64,000 nucleotides of DNA from Flavobacterium sp. UBA7680 (GCF_002482975.1 NZ_DLHA01000032.1:186001-250000); one strand, 5' to 3'; counted from the stretch's first letter, positions 23,516 through 31,846 are shown. Numbers and translations are program-made. Notes: generated from the letters alone by a model not told the origin.

Positions 23516-24637
23516 ATGGAAGTAATACAAAACGAATGGCTAAATAATTTTTTAAATGAATTAGAAAATACGAAAAATTTGAAATTAATATCTCCATTTA
23601 TTACGGATAATATGGTTACTCATTTATTAAAAAATTGGCATGGAAATAAAATTCAAGTTATAACACGGTTCAATTTAAATGATTTTCGTTCAGGTGTATC
23701 TAGTCTCAAAGCATTAAAAAGATTAATTGAAAAAGGCGTAGAAATAAAGGGAATAAAAAATTTACATAGTAAAGCCTATATTTTTGATACAAAAAGTTTG
23801 ATTATTACATCTGCTAATTTTACAAATGGGGGCTTCTTTACTAATTATGAATTAGGTATTAAGAATAAAGATGAAGAACAAATAAAAGAAGCTTTAAATT
23901 ATTTTAATAAGTTATGGATAATTGATCAAAGTTTGTTAGACCTGAATATAGTTCTTGAATGGCAAAAAATTATTTCAGAAAATAGATTACCAACAAACAT
24001 CCCTAAATTAAAAGATTTTGGAACTTCTATTGTTAGAAAAGTAATTGGGGATAAAAAACATTTTGTTAAATTTTATGGAACAGGTGATTATCGAGGGGAA
24101 TGGGATTGGGAAATAAAAGATATAGTAAGAAGTACACATTGTCATTTTGCTTTAACATTCCCAAGTGCAATGGGAAGACCCAATAGATATAATGATGGAG
24201 ATATTGTATATATGGCACATCTAATGAATGATAATGAATATGCAATATTTGGAAAAGCTATTGCAAAAAAGCATGACAGAATTAATGATATTGCAAGTGA
24301 AGAAGATATTAAACTGGTTTCTTGGAAACGTCACTACAATATTTATATAAGAATTCATTCAGCCGAGTTTTTAAATTCAACATTTTCAGCTACCCCAAAA
24401 ATGGGAAGAATGATGAATGAATTAGGCTACGAGAGTTTTCGCTCTACCAAAAAAAGACATGATTTTGGTGAGGAAAACATCAACCCTAGGTTAGCTTTAA
24501 AGCAGAAACCAGATGTCGAGCTAAGTCAAGAAGGAGCTTTTTGGATTGAACAAAAATTTCAAGAAGCTAAAAATAAATACAGTACAGTTTCCCAAGCTTT
24601 TATTGACGGTTTGTATCAAGGCAGTCCTAAAATTTAA
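23516..24637 (+). CDS. PLD-family nuclease with C-terminal PUA/EVE-like domain
   Basis: 373 residues. The N-terminal phospholipase-D fold carries a single HxKx4D motif, LHSKAYIFDTKS (His84, Lys86, Asp91), with Asn101 in SANFTNGG and Glu112 in NYELG, as in single-motif PLD nucleases such as BfiI that act as dimers. Residues ~185-300 have the beta-rich pattern of a PUA/EVE-like domain (SPAMGRPNR is not exact; seen are FPSAMGRPNR, IVYMAHLMNDNEYAIFGKAIAK). EVE/PUA-like domains bind modified bases in several modification-dependent restriction enzymes. It is separated by 165 bp from the HNH gene, has an AACCGTAAATAAATACC motif upstream, and ends the island. Confidence 0.75.
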   Translation: MEVIQNEWLNNFLNELENTKNLKLISPFITDNMVTHLLKNWHGNKIQVITRFNLNDFRSGVSSLKALKRLIEKGVEIKGIKNLHSKAYIFDTKSLIITSANFTNGGFFTNYELGIKNKDEEQIKEALNYFNKLWIIDQSLLDLNIVLEWQKIISENRLPTNIPKLKDFGTSIVRKVIGDKKHFVKFYGTGDYRGEWDWEIKDIVRSTHCHFALTFPSAMGRPNRYNDGDIVYMAHLMNDNEYAIFGKAIAKKHDRINDIASEEDIKLVSWKRHYNIYIRIHSAEFLNSTFSATPKMGRMMNELGYESFRSTKKRHDFGEENINPRLALKQKPDVELSQEGAFWIEQKFQEAKNKYSTVSQAFIDGLYQGSPKI

Positions 24638-24654
24638 AAATCAATCTATTTAGA

Positions 24655-24666
24655 GACACTTGTGTC
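24655..24666. repeat. Short palindrome at the island's right edge
   Basis: GACAC-TT-GTGTC lies in the 49-bp gap between the convergent PLD and aspartic-protease genes. There is no T-run, so it is not an obvious terminator. Confidence 0.3.
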
Positions 24667-24686
24667 ACCAAAATAAACATAAACAC

Positions 24687-25943
24687 CTAATCCTCCAACC
24701 TCAAATAATTCCCATCAAAACTAATCACAACCTTTTCAAATTGTCCCAATACATTTTGCCCGATATTCCCAAAATTTACTTCCCCATAAACGCCGTAATC
24801 CTTTTGGTCGATTTCCATTTTTGGGAGTTGAATTAGTTTTTTCCCAAGATATATTTGCTGGTCTTTTAAAACTAAAACTTCTTTAGAAACAACTTCTGCA
24901 CCAGCGCTGGAGGATTTAGTCGTTTCTAAAGTACCTATAAGGTCAAGGTCGGTTTTGAAGGTTTCGTAAAATGCTTTGTTAAAAAGACTTTCTTTTGCTC
25001 CGCTGTCAAAATTAAATGGCAGGGTTTTGCCTTTATACGTGAGCATTACAATCGCTCTGAGTTCGTCTACAAATAAGTTTTTTTCGGTTGTATTGGTCTC
25101 TAATTCTTTAGAAAACGTAAGTTTATCTTTTTCAATCGTAATCGTTCCTAACTCTTTTACTATAGGAAAACCAATAATACCGTTAATCACATAAGCGCCG
25201 TCTGCAAATGTAAAAGCCTTATCAGGATATACTAAAAACACCGCATTATGAATTTTCAATTCTCCTAAATTAATTTCGGGAGCAACGCCTATACGAACTT
25301 TGTTTTTTTGTCCCGTAAAACTCGCCACCGAAATATTATTATCCGGCAGAATTTTAACTCCCATTTTCTTCGCCGTACTTTCGGTAATACAGCTAATTCC
25401 TGCTCCGGTATCAAAAACAAAACTGGACTGCGTTTCATTTGCCTTAACTTCTGTTGTAATTAAACCTGCTTTGTCTTTTAGCGCAGCAACTGAAATTGTC
25501 GAAAATTTATCAATTATTTGTGCGCGTGTATTGCGTAAAGTCTGCCAGATTCGCTGTGTGTTTAATTCGTCCTGAAGTTCATCTTCTTTATAATGCTTTT
25601 GAAATTTAAGCGTCAAAACTTTAGAAGCCGTATAAGCCAAATTGTAATTAAAGAGTTTGATATAGTTGTCATTTTTCAGTTTCGCAAATTCGTAACTATT
25701 GGTCAGTTCATTGTTTTTCAAACTGTCTAGATACTGGTTTGACAATTTGGGTTTATTGCAGACATTGGCATATAAACCTTTATAGAAATAATAGTCTTTG
25801 CCTTTTTCCTTATTGTTCAAACTATCCATTTTAGCATACTGATGCTGTTTACTCAATTGTTTTAAACTAATGTTTGGGTTGGTTTGTCCTAATGCTATTT
25901 GCATTGTAAATAAAAGACAAAGTAAAAGTTTGTTAGAGTTCAT
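24687..25943 (-). CDS. Secreted two-domain retropepsin-like aspartic protease
   Basis: 418 residues with a signal peptide (KLLLCLLFTMQIALGQ). Residues ~165-285 hold a retropepsin-like lobe with FVFDTGAGISCI (DTG at 178-180) and VINGIIGFPIVK. Residues ~295-418 hold a second lobe with LPFNFDSGAKESLF (DSG at 313-315) and a NIGQNVLGQF flap/end motif. Two acid motifs in one chain match a bilobal, pepsin-like arrangement, although each lobe resembles the bacterial aspartyl-protease-like family. The N-terminal ~150 residues are helical and unassigned. It is convergent with the PLD gene and GC-richer than the island. Confidence 0.82.
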   Translation of the reverse strand: MNSNKLLLCLLFTMQIALGQTNPNISLKQLSKQHQYAKMDSLNNKEKGKDYYFYKGLYANVCNKPKLSNQYLDSLKNNELTNSYEFAKLKNDNYIKLFNYNLAYTASKVLTLKFQKHYKEDELQDELNTQRIWQTLRNTRAQIIDKFSTISVAALKDKAGLITTEVKANETQSSFVFDTGAGISCITESTAKKMGVKILPDNNISVASFTGQKNKVRIGVAPEINLGELKIHNAVFLVYPDKAFTFADGAYVINGIIGFPIVKELGTITIEKDKLTFSKELETNTTEKNLFVDELRAIVMLTYKGKTLPFNFDSGAKESLFNKAFYETFKTDLDLIGTLETTKSSSAGAEVVSKEVLVLKDQQIYLGKKLIQLPKMEIDQKDYGVYGEVNFGNIGQNVLGQFEKVVISFDGNYLRLED

Positions 25944-26382
25944 TTGCCTGATTTTTTGAATGTTAAATATAGGGAATTTGTTTTGTTTCAGGTTTTAAGT
26001 TTCAAGTTTTCATAATCTTTGTCATTTCGACGGAGGAGAAATCGCACTCGTATGTCGACAAAGATTGGCGCTTATCTTTACGGAGTTTCTAGTGCGATTT
26101 CTCGTTCCTCGAAATGACAAGATTGCGTTGGAATTTGGAATTTTCAAATTGGGCTTTTTAATAAATGTCGCCAATCTTTGTAGAGTTTCTTGTGAAGATT
26201 TCTCGTTCCTCGAAATGACAAGATTATGCTTAAATTTTAAATTCCAATAACTAAAAATCCAAATTCCAAAAATCTGAATCTCAAAAATAAATTCCAACTC
26301 TCAAATCCTAAATTCAATACGAGCGATTGGAATTTGGAATTTAAAAATTGGAATTTAAAAAATAATCAACCTTTGCTTTTAT
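25944..26382. repeat. Repeat-filled gap: GTCATTTCGAGG copy 3 (26018-26120), half copy (26167-26222) and ATTCCAA-rich tract
   Basis: The full element at 26018-26120 has diverged in the first arm (CATTTCGACGGAGGAGAAAT). A half element follows at 26167-26222. The rest, to 26382, is AT-rich sequence with repeated AATTCCAA blocks. No gene is credible; the ORFs across it arise from the repeats. Confidence 0.8.
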
Positions 26383-28824
26383 TTATCTTCTGCCTCTAAA
26401 GCCTCCGCCGCCTCTAAAACCGCCTTGATGTTGGAAGTTTTGGAAATTTCGGGTTTGCGATTCTCCGCGGTCTCTGGATAATGCTGAGCGATCTAGATCA
26501 TTTGTAATATCAGGACGGCCTGCTTCGCCAAGCGGTTTATTCGGTTGTCCGAGGATTTGGTCTGCTTTTGGGAAATTATCGTGTTGGGTTCTGTCGCCTA
26601 AACGGGTTTCGCCGCCTAAGTTTTGTTCCGGTTTCGGCAGATTATCATGCTGAATCTTCTCTCCTGCTCCATTTGCACCCAATCCCTGATTTGGTTTATT
26701 ACGTTCAGCAGCTCCGCCAGATTTGTTTGTCGAACCTAAAGTTCCCGCTTGACTCCAGCCACCGTTTCCGTTATTATAATGACTCCAGTTTCCGTTAGCG
26801 TCTTTTTTATATACATGTCCATCGTGACCTGCGTATACATTATTATTGGTATGAATCGTGGTTCCTCCGCCTCTATTATGTGTAATTACACCTTTATTTC
26901 CTCCCGAAGTTTCATAACCAATTGCCGTTCCGCGTCGGGTTGTAACGTGTCCTGTCTGCACCCATTGATTGCCATTTGTAGCCGCAGAATGTCCCCATTG
27001 CGCATACGCATTATGTCCTTGATTGGTTCTGGCGTAATTTCCCGTCCACGGATTGTAAGTACTTGCCGCAGTTCGACCACCATACCAGCCCTGAACACTT
27101 GCAGAACGTCCGTATCTTCCTGTTGCGGGATTATACCAGGCCGAAGTTCCGGCAGCGCCATAAGGCCCGTAAACACGTCTTCCGACAGCATAACCGCCTG
27201 TCCACGGATTGTAAACTGCTCCTGCTCCATACGCATAAGGCCACGGACGGTAAATAGGGTATAATCCGCCATAATACACATAAGGCGGATAATACCATCC
27301 TGTGCCATACGTTAATATAGCACCTACTGTAGCACCAATAATAAAAGCACCTAAATATCCTGCTGTTGAACTGCTTTCGACAGTTGTATCGGTTGTGGTT
27401 TGCGTAACATAGGTTACATTATAAACCGGAGAACTCGGCGGAATGGTATAAATTTCTTTCGGAACAGAATCACAAGTTTTCCAAGGCCCGTTAGGACTTG
27501 TCGACATAAACCAAACGGCCTGAAAACACAAATAATACAAATCGCCTACTTTTATAATTTTCTCCTGCGTATTACTTGCATATTGCATTTTTGTACCTTC
27601 AATTGGTTTAAACTGAGGCGCTCCGTCATAGGTCACTTTTGCTTTAGCTTCGGCATCGGATTTCTTTAAAATTGCAGTTGTAGGAACTTGTGCCAGCATA
27701 ACGGCATCTTTGGCTTCCTGCGTTCCGGGTACAGATGATAATACATTTGCTCGTGGGGAATCTTTAGGGATTTTAGCAAAATCAGCGGGAAGATTATTTC
27801 CGGCATACGTCCACGGTCCGCTTAATTCTTTCGATTTAAACCATCTTCCGGATAATAATACATAATATTGACCATCGCCTTCATCGGCAAAAACATCATT
27901 TTCGGTATTGTCAATGTATAATAATTTGGTTCCGTCTATTTTAATAAATTTAGGATTTCCGTTTACGGCAATCAATTCAGCAGGTTTATTGCTGTAGAAA
28001 ACTTCAGGCGTAGTTCCGGTTGAAGGGGGCGGAATCATCTTTTTAACATCATCAAAATTTTGTCCCGAAGGCAGGTTAATTAACCCCGAAGGAAGTTTGG
28101 CAGTTTTAGTCCATTTTCCTTCTATTTTTTTAGACGTCAGCCAGACATTATCAGCCAATAAATAATAATCTTTAGAAGTTTTATCAAAAAACAAATCCCA
28201 GTTTGTATTGACCACATATTGTATATCTGTTTTTTCTACAGGTACTAAAACGGGTTCTCCCTGCACGATCAATAAAACAGCAGGATTGGTGCTGTAAAAA
28301 ATTGCGGGAGGATCGTTCTTTGCTACAATTCCTTTTGCAGGACTTTTGGTTTGGCTTAAATCTGCCAAAATACGATCTACAGAAATTGGATCTCCGCTTT
28401 TAGGCAGTGTTTCTTTAAAGAGTTTTTCCATTTCTGGAACTTTCTTTTCGTCGAGAGCTGGAAAACGCACATCAGTTACCTGAAGGTTTTTAATATAAGC
28501 GCTTCGGTTGTCTTTATCTACCAAAGTTTCTGCTTTTAAAGAAGCTACACCTATAACTTGTTTTCCGTCTTTGGGAGTTAAAGAAAAAGCCAGTCGGGCT
28601 GTGATTTCTTTATAATCTTTCCAGTCATCTACCTGAGGCTGATAATAAACGAGTTTTGTACCGTTATTTTCAGCTTCGCGAGGCCAGCCGTTATCGGCAA
28701 ACGTTGAATCTGCACTATCAGGTTTTACATCTTCAGAAATTAATTGATTTGGATCTTTATCTTTTTTGCAAGAGAACAAAATTGAACTCAGGCAAACTAC
28801 AATTATTAGAAAAGCTTTTTTCAT
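26383..28824 (-). CDS. Large lipoprotein with three repeat units and Gly/Arg-rich tail, function unknown
   Basis: 813 residues from the ATG at 28824, which puts a lipobox (SILFSCKKDKD) directly after the signal sequence; the frame extends to 28848. Three related ~80-residue units follow, each with an F-Y-S-N-P-A type start, a G-T-K-x-x-Y strand, a DxYYxL strand, a W-F/L-x-S segment and a G-x-W end. A glycine-rich hydrophobic stretch (AFIIGATVGAILTYGTGW) then leads to a long Tyr/Gly/Asn-rich region and an RGG-type end (GGFRGGGGFRGRR). Lipidation implies a membrane location. Role is unknown. No neighbour gives a clue; it reads alone. Confidence 0.8.
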   Translation of the reverse strand: MKKAFLIIVVCLSSILFSCKKDKDPNQLISEDVKPDSADSTFADNGWPREAENNGTKLVYYQPQVDDWKDYKEITARLAFSLTPKDGKQVIGVASLKAETLVDKDNRSAYIKNLQVTDVRFPALDEKKVPEMEKLFKETLPKSGDPISVDRILADLSQTKSPAKGIVAKNDPPAIFYSTNPAVLLIVQGEPVLVPVEKTDIQYVVNTNWDLFFDKTSKDYYLLADNVWLTSKKIEGKWTKTAKLPSGLINLPSGQNFDDVKKMIPPPSTGTTPEVFYSNKPAELIAVNGNPKFIKIDGTKLLYIDNTENDVFADEGDGQYYVLLSGRWFKSKELSGPWTYAGNNLPADFAKIPKDSPRANVLSSVPGTQEAKDAVMLAQVPTTAILKKSDAEAKAKVTYDGAPQFKPIEGTKMQYASNTQEKIIKVGDLYYLCFQAVWFMSTSPNGPWKTCDSVPKEIYTIPPSSPVYNVTYVTQTTTDTTVESSSTAGYLGAFIIGATVGAILTYGTGWYYPPYVYYGGLYPIYRPWPYAYGAGAVYNPWTGGYAVGRRVYGPYGAAGTSAWYNPATGRYGRSASVQGWYGGRTAASTYNPWTGNYARTNQGHNAYAQWGHSAATNGNQWVQTGHVTTRRGTAIGYETSGGNKGVITHNRGGGTTIHTNNNVYAGHDGHVYKKDANGNWSHYNNGNGGWSQAGTLGSTNKSGGAAERNKPNQGLGANGAGEKIQHDNLPKPEQNLGGETRLGDRTQHDNFPKADQILGQPNKPLGEAGRPDITNDLDRSALSRDRGESQTRNFQNFQHQGGFRGGGGFRGRR

Positions 28825-29100
28825 AAATTTAAAAGTTAGATTATTCATTAAAAATTTATTCTCTGGGGTATTCCTGTAAAATTGTTTCGAATAAAATTAA
28901 ATCCATAGATCATATAAAACTATTATTCCTGCATTTAGTTGGTTTCAAATTCTAACTTGAAACCAAAAAAGAGATAAATAATCATCCTTTCTCCTTAGAT
29001 TTAAAATTTATCTGAAAAAAAATTATAACCTAAAGTTTTGATCCAGCCCTTTAAAACCTATAATTATAAATTATTTTTATAAGTGCTAAAAATTATTAAT
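28825..29100. other. Intergenic region upstream of the OsmC gene
   Basis: Together with the promoter region to 29193 this gap is 369 bp. It is AT-rich and contains no gene; I see no strong structure other than the promoter at 29101-29131. Confidence 0.4.
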
Positions 29101-29131
29101 TTGATTAATAAACATGATCGCCATAAATTTG
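29101..29131 (+). promoter_or_regulatory. Promoter of the osmC-family gene
   Basis: TTG at 29101-29103 and TAAATTTG at 29124-29131 are separated by 20 nt, a good Bacteroidota sigma-A-type pair. The predicted leader is ~55 nt long. Confidence 0.65.
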
Positions 29132-29193
29132 TCTCATCAAAATCAAACAAATGATTTGATCATCTTAAAAAATAACTTTAAAAAATAGAAATT

Positions 29194-29610
29194 ATGAAAT
29201 TTACAAGAAGAGCAAACGCAAACTGGAAAGGTACTGGAATGGAAGGAAAAGGTACTATTAGTACTCAAAGCACAACTTTAGATAATGCACAATTATCTTT
29301 TAAAACTCGTTTCGAACAAGGTGTTGGAACAAACCCAGAAGAATTAATCGCAGCAGCACATTCAGGATGTTTCACCATGCAGTTAAGCTTTTTATTATCT
29401 GAAGCTGGTTTTGTTCCAGAAGATTTAGATACAACTGCTAAAGTAACTTTTGAAGACGGTACAATTACTTTAATTCAATTAGAGTTAACTGGAAAAGTTC
29501 CTGGAATTTCTGCAGAAGATTTTCAACAAGCAGCTCAAAAAGCAAAAGAAATTTGTCCGATTTCGAAATTATTGAACACTGAAATTACTTTGGCGATAAC
29601 GTTGAACTAA
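29194..29610 (+). CDS. osmC: OsmC-family peroxiredoxin
   Basis: 138 residues, typical OsmC length. The two peroxidatic/resolving cysteines are Cys59 in AAAHSGCFTMQLS and Cys121 in EICPISKLLN. The N-terminus (FTRRANANWKGTGMEGKGT) and GVGTNPEELIAAAHSG fit the OsmC rather than the Ohr branch. It reduces organic hydroperoxides in the cytoplasm. It has its own promoter. OxyR, encoded 1.2 kb downstream on the other strand, is a plausible controller, but no operator is identified. Confidence 0.92.
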   Translation: MKFTRRANANWKGTGMEGKGTISTQSTTLDNAQLSFKTRFEQGVGTNPEELIAAAHSGCFTMQLSFLLSEAGFVPEDLDTTAKVTFEDGTITLIQLELTGKVPGISAEDFQQAAQKAKEICPISKLLNTEITLAITLN

Positions 29611-29630
29611 ATTCTAAATAATAAAATTTC

Positions 29631-29752
29631 AACACAATCTTGTCATTCTGAGGAACGAAGAATCTTCGTAAGTAACTCCGCTTGGTAAGCAGCCAATCTT
29701 TGTAGAGCTTCTTGTGAAGATTTCTCCTCCGTCGAAATGACAAGATTGTGTT
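29631..29752. repeat. GTCATTTCGAGG-family inverted repeat, copy 4
   Basis: Arms AACACAATCTTGTCATT (29631-29647) and AATGACAAGATTGTGTT (29736-29752) are perfect inverted copies. The interior is related to copy 2 (AGCCAATCTTTGTAGAGCTT). It lies between the osmC-like gene and the next hydrolase. Confidence 0.85.
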
Positions 29753-29814
29753 GAGTTTTCAAATAAACAACACAACAATCTAAAATCTAAAATCAACAAT
29801 CTAAAATTTTAAAC

Positions 29815-30582
29815 ATGAAAACAATTAAAAGCTTTTTAGCATTCGCAGCAATAATCTTTAGTTTAGTATTTACATCAGCAAATGTAAACGCACAAACTGC
29901 TCCACAAATTAAAAATGTAGTATTAGTACACGGCGCTTTCGCAGATGGTTCTGGATGGAAAGGTTTGTACCAAATTTTAACCAAAAAAGGATATAATGTA
30001 ACAATTGTTCAAAATCCGTTAAGCTCTCTTGAAGATGATGTTAAAGCAACAAATTTAGCTCTTGACAAACAAGACGGGCCTACAATTTTAGTTGGACACT
30101 CTTGGGGTGGAACTGTAATTACTGAAGCTGGAAATCACCCAAAAGTTGCCGCTCTTGTTTATGTTGCTGCTTTACAACCTGATAACGGAGAAAACTCTAT
30201 TCAATGGTTACAAACTGCGCCTCCTGCTCCAGAAAATGGTGTATTGCCTCCAGATGATAAAGGAATTGCTTATTATGATAAAGCTAAATTTCACGCTGGT
30301 TTTGCAGGTGATTTAAGTAAAAAAGATGCTGATTTTATGTTTGCTTCACAAGGTGCTTTTCACGCTCAAGGTTTTGGAACTCCAATTACTAAAGCGGCTT
30401 GGAGAACTAAACCATCTTACGGAATCGTAGCTACTGAAGATAAAAGTATCAATCCTGATATCGAACGCGCAATGTACAAACGTTCTAACACAAAAATTAC
30501 AGAGATAAAAGGTAGCCATGTGGTTTTTATTTCTCAGCCGGCTAAAGTTGCTGATGTGATTATTGCAGCTTCGAAAAAGTAA
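29815..30582 (+). CDS. Exported alpha/beta hydrolase (Ser nucleophile)
   Basis: 255 residues with a signal peptide (KSFLAFAAIIFSLVFTSANVNA). Oxyanion motif HGAFADGSGW, nucleophile elbow LVGHSWGGTVI (Ser), and a C-terminal KGSHVVFISQP holding the candidate catalytic His. This pattern matches the plant salicylate-esterase-like branch of bacterial alpha/beta hydrolases. The enzyme is unrelated in mechanism to the two Asp-nucleophile hydrolases at 5-8.6 kb. Substrate is unknown. No operon partner: a repeat lies on each side. Confidence 0.9.
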   Translation: MKTIKSFLAFAAIIFSLVFTSANVNAQTAPQIKNVVLVHGAFADGSGWKGLYQILTKKGYNVTIVQNPLSSLEDDVKATNLALDKQDGPTILVGHSWGGTVITEAGNHPKVAALVYVAALQPDNGENSIQWLQTAPPAPENGVLPPDDKGIAYYDKAKFHAGFAGDLSKKDADFMFASQGAFHAQGFGTPITKAAWRTKPSYGIVATEDKSINPDIERAMYKRSNTKITEIKGSHVVFISQPAKVADVIIAASKK

Positions 30583-30605
30583 TAATTAATTTACTTTGAG
30601 CTGAT

Positions 30606-30740
30606 GTTTAAACACATAGAAACATAGCTTATCATACTTTAAAAAAGGCGTTTCACTTGTATAAATGCACATAGCTATGTGTGTTAAAACAAGTGAAACG
30701 CCTTTATCTATAAAGAAAAGCTATGTTCCTATGTGTTAAA
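30606..30740. repeat. CACATAG-family inverted repeat, copy D
   Basis: Arms GTTTAAACACATAGAAACATAG (from 30606) and CTATGTTCCTATGTGTTAAA (to 30740). A nested pair, AAAAAGGCGTTTCACTTGT / ACAAGTGAAACGCCTTT, surrounds a CACATAGCTATGTGTG core. It separates convergent genes and can form a very stable hairpin. Confidence 0.85.
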
Positions 30741-30775
30741 AACTGAAGCCTTATAATCGCAATAAGCATTTGAGT

Positions 30776-31747
30776 TTAAGAAACCTTACTAATCGCTTTT
30801 ACAAAATACGGCGAATCGTTCCAGCGTATTTTTTTGTACGCAAAATCTTTTTTGAGTGCATCGGGAAGGCAGTTCCAAACGGCTTCGTTCATTTTTTCTA
30901 GTAATAATTTCTTCGAAAAAGAATCTGAAACTACTAAACTGATTTCCCTTACCGGAATGGGTTCTTTAAAAGGTTTAAAAAGCTGCGATTGTGCTTCGTT
31001 TAAAATAGAAAGCTGCGGAATAATCGCAAATCCTAAATGTGCACGAACAAGGTTTTTTAAGGTTTCTATTGAATTGATATCGTAGGTAAACTGTTCTTTA
31101 ATTTTATCTGATGATTTTAATCCGCAGATATCCAGAAGCTGAGCGTTGTAACAATATTCGTGATGAAGCAGTAATAGTTCGGTTTTATCTCCGGGCTGAA
31201 GTTCGTAAAAATCTTCGTTTGCCATTGGATGTGATTCATTCAAATAGGCTACAAAAGGTTCTTTAAAAATAACATGTTCAATCAAGTTGGGATTTCCCGT
31301 TGGCGTTGCCATGATAGCTACATCAATCGCACCTATTTCCAGATCTCTCATTAAGTGTCCTGTATAACCTTCTTTAATGATAAAATGTACTTTTGGAGCA
31401 GCTTCTTTCATCGCATTTATAAACAACGGAATTAAATAAGGAGATAAAGTTGAAATAATGCCGAGTCTTAATTCTCCTTCTAAAAGATTCTTTTCATTAA
31501 CTACAAAATCACGAATTTCATCGGCTTCACGAAGAATTTTTCTGGCTTTGTTGATTATTTCTGTTCCGAGGATTGTTGGTGTTAAAGGCACTTTATTTCG
31601 GTCAAAAATCTTAATTCCTATTTCTTCTTCGAGATTCTTTAACTGAATCGTTAATCCGGGCTGTGTCACCATACATACTTCTGCCGCTCTTGCAAAATGG
31701 CGTTCGTCGTCTAAAGCTACTATATATTTTAACTGCTGAATGGTCAT
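30776..31747 (-). CDS. oxyR: OxyR, hydrogen-peroxide-responsive LysR regulator
   Basis: 323 residues. The LysR winged helix-turn-helix is at the N-terminus (LKYIVALDDERHFARAAEVC, VTQPGLTIQLKNLEEEIG). The effector domain holds Cys199 and Cys208 in EYCYNAQLLDICGL, the same positions and spacing as the peroxide-sensing pair of E. coli OxyR. Total length is slightly longer than usual through a C-terminal extension. It probably controls peroxide-defence genes; the osmC-like gene nearby is a candidate target. Upstream is a hairpin-type repeat at 31818-31846. Confidence 0.95.
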   Translation of the reverse strand: MTIQQLKYIVALDDERHFARAAEVCMVTQPGLTIQLKNLEEEIGIKIFDRNKVPLTPTILGTEIINKARKILREADEIRDFVVNEKNLLEGELRLGIISTLSPYLIPLFINAMKEAAPKVHFIIKEGYTGHLMRDLEIGAIDVAIMATPTGNPNLIEHVIFKEPFVAYLNESHPMANEDFYELQPGDKTELLLLHHEYCYNAQLLDICGLKSSDKIKEQFTYDINSIETLKNLVRAHLGFAIIPQLSILNEAQSQLFKPFKEPIPVREISLVVSDSFSKKLLLEKMNEAVWNCLPDALKKDFAYKKIRWNDSPYFVKAISKVS

Positions 31748-31817
31748 TTTTTTAAGTTTCTAAGGTGCTGAGATGCTAAGGTACTAAGTTTTTTTTCTTT
31801 TTTTGTTCGAGAATAAA

Positions 31818-31846
31818 CTTTGTCAAAGTTTTGAACTTTGACAAAG
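31818..31846. repeat. CTTTGTCAAAG hairpin repeat upstream of oxyR
   Basis: CTTTGTCAAAGTT / AACTTTGACAAAG is a 13-bp inverted pair with a 3-nt loop. A related copy at 59815-59847 precedes the PepSY/flavoreductase gene. It may be a dispersed repeat rather than a regulator site. Confidence 0.6.

Noticed and set aside
26749..27264. 171-codon frame antisense to the large lipoprotein gene
   Set aside because: Ser/Ile/Cys-rich translation of the reverse strand of a Gly/Tyr-rich region; no promoter or family signal.
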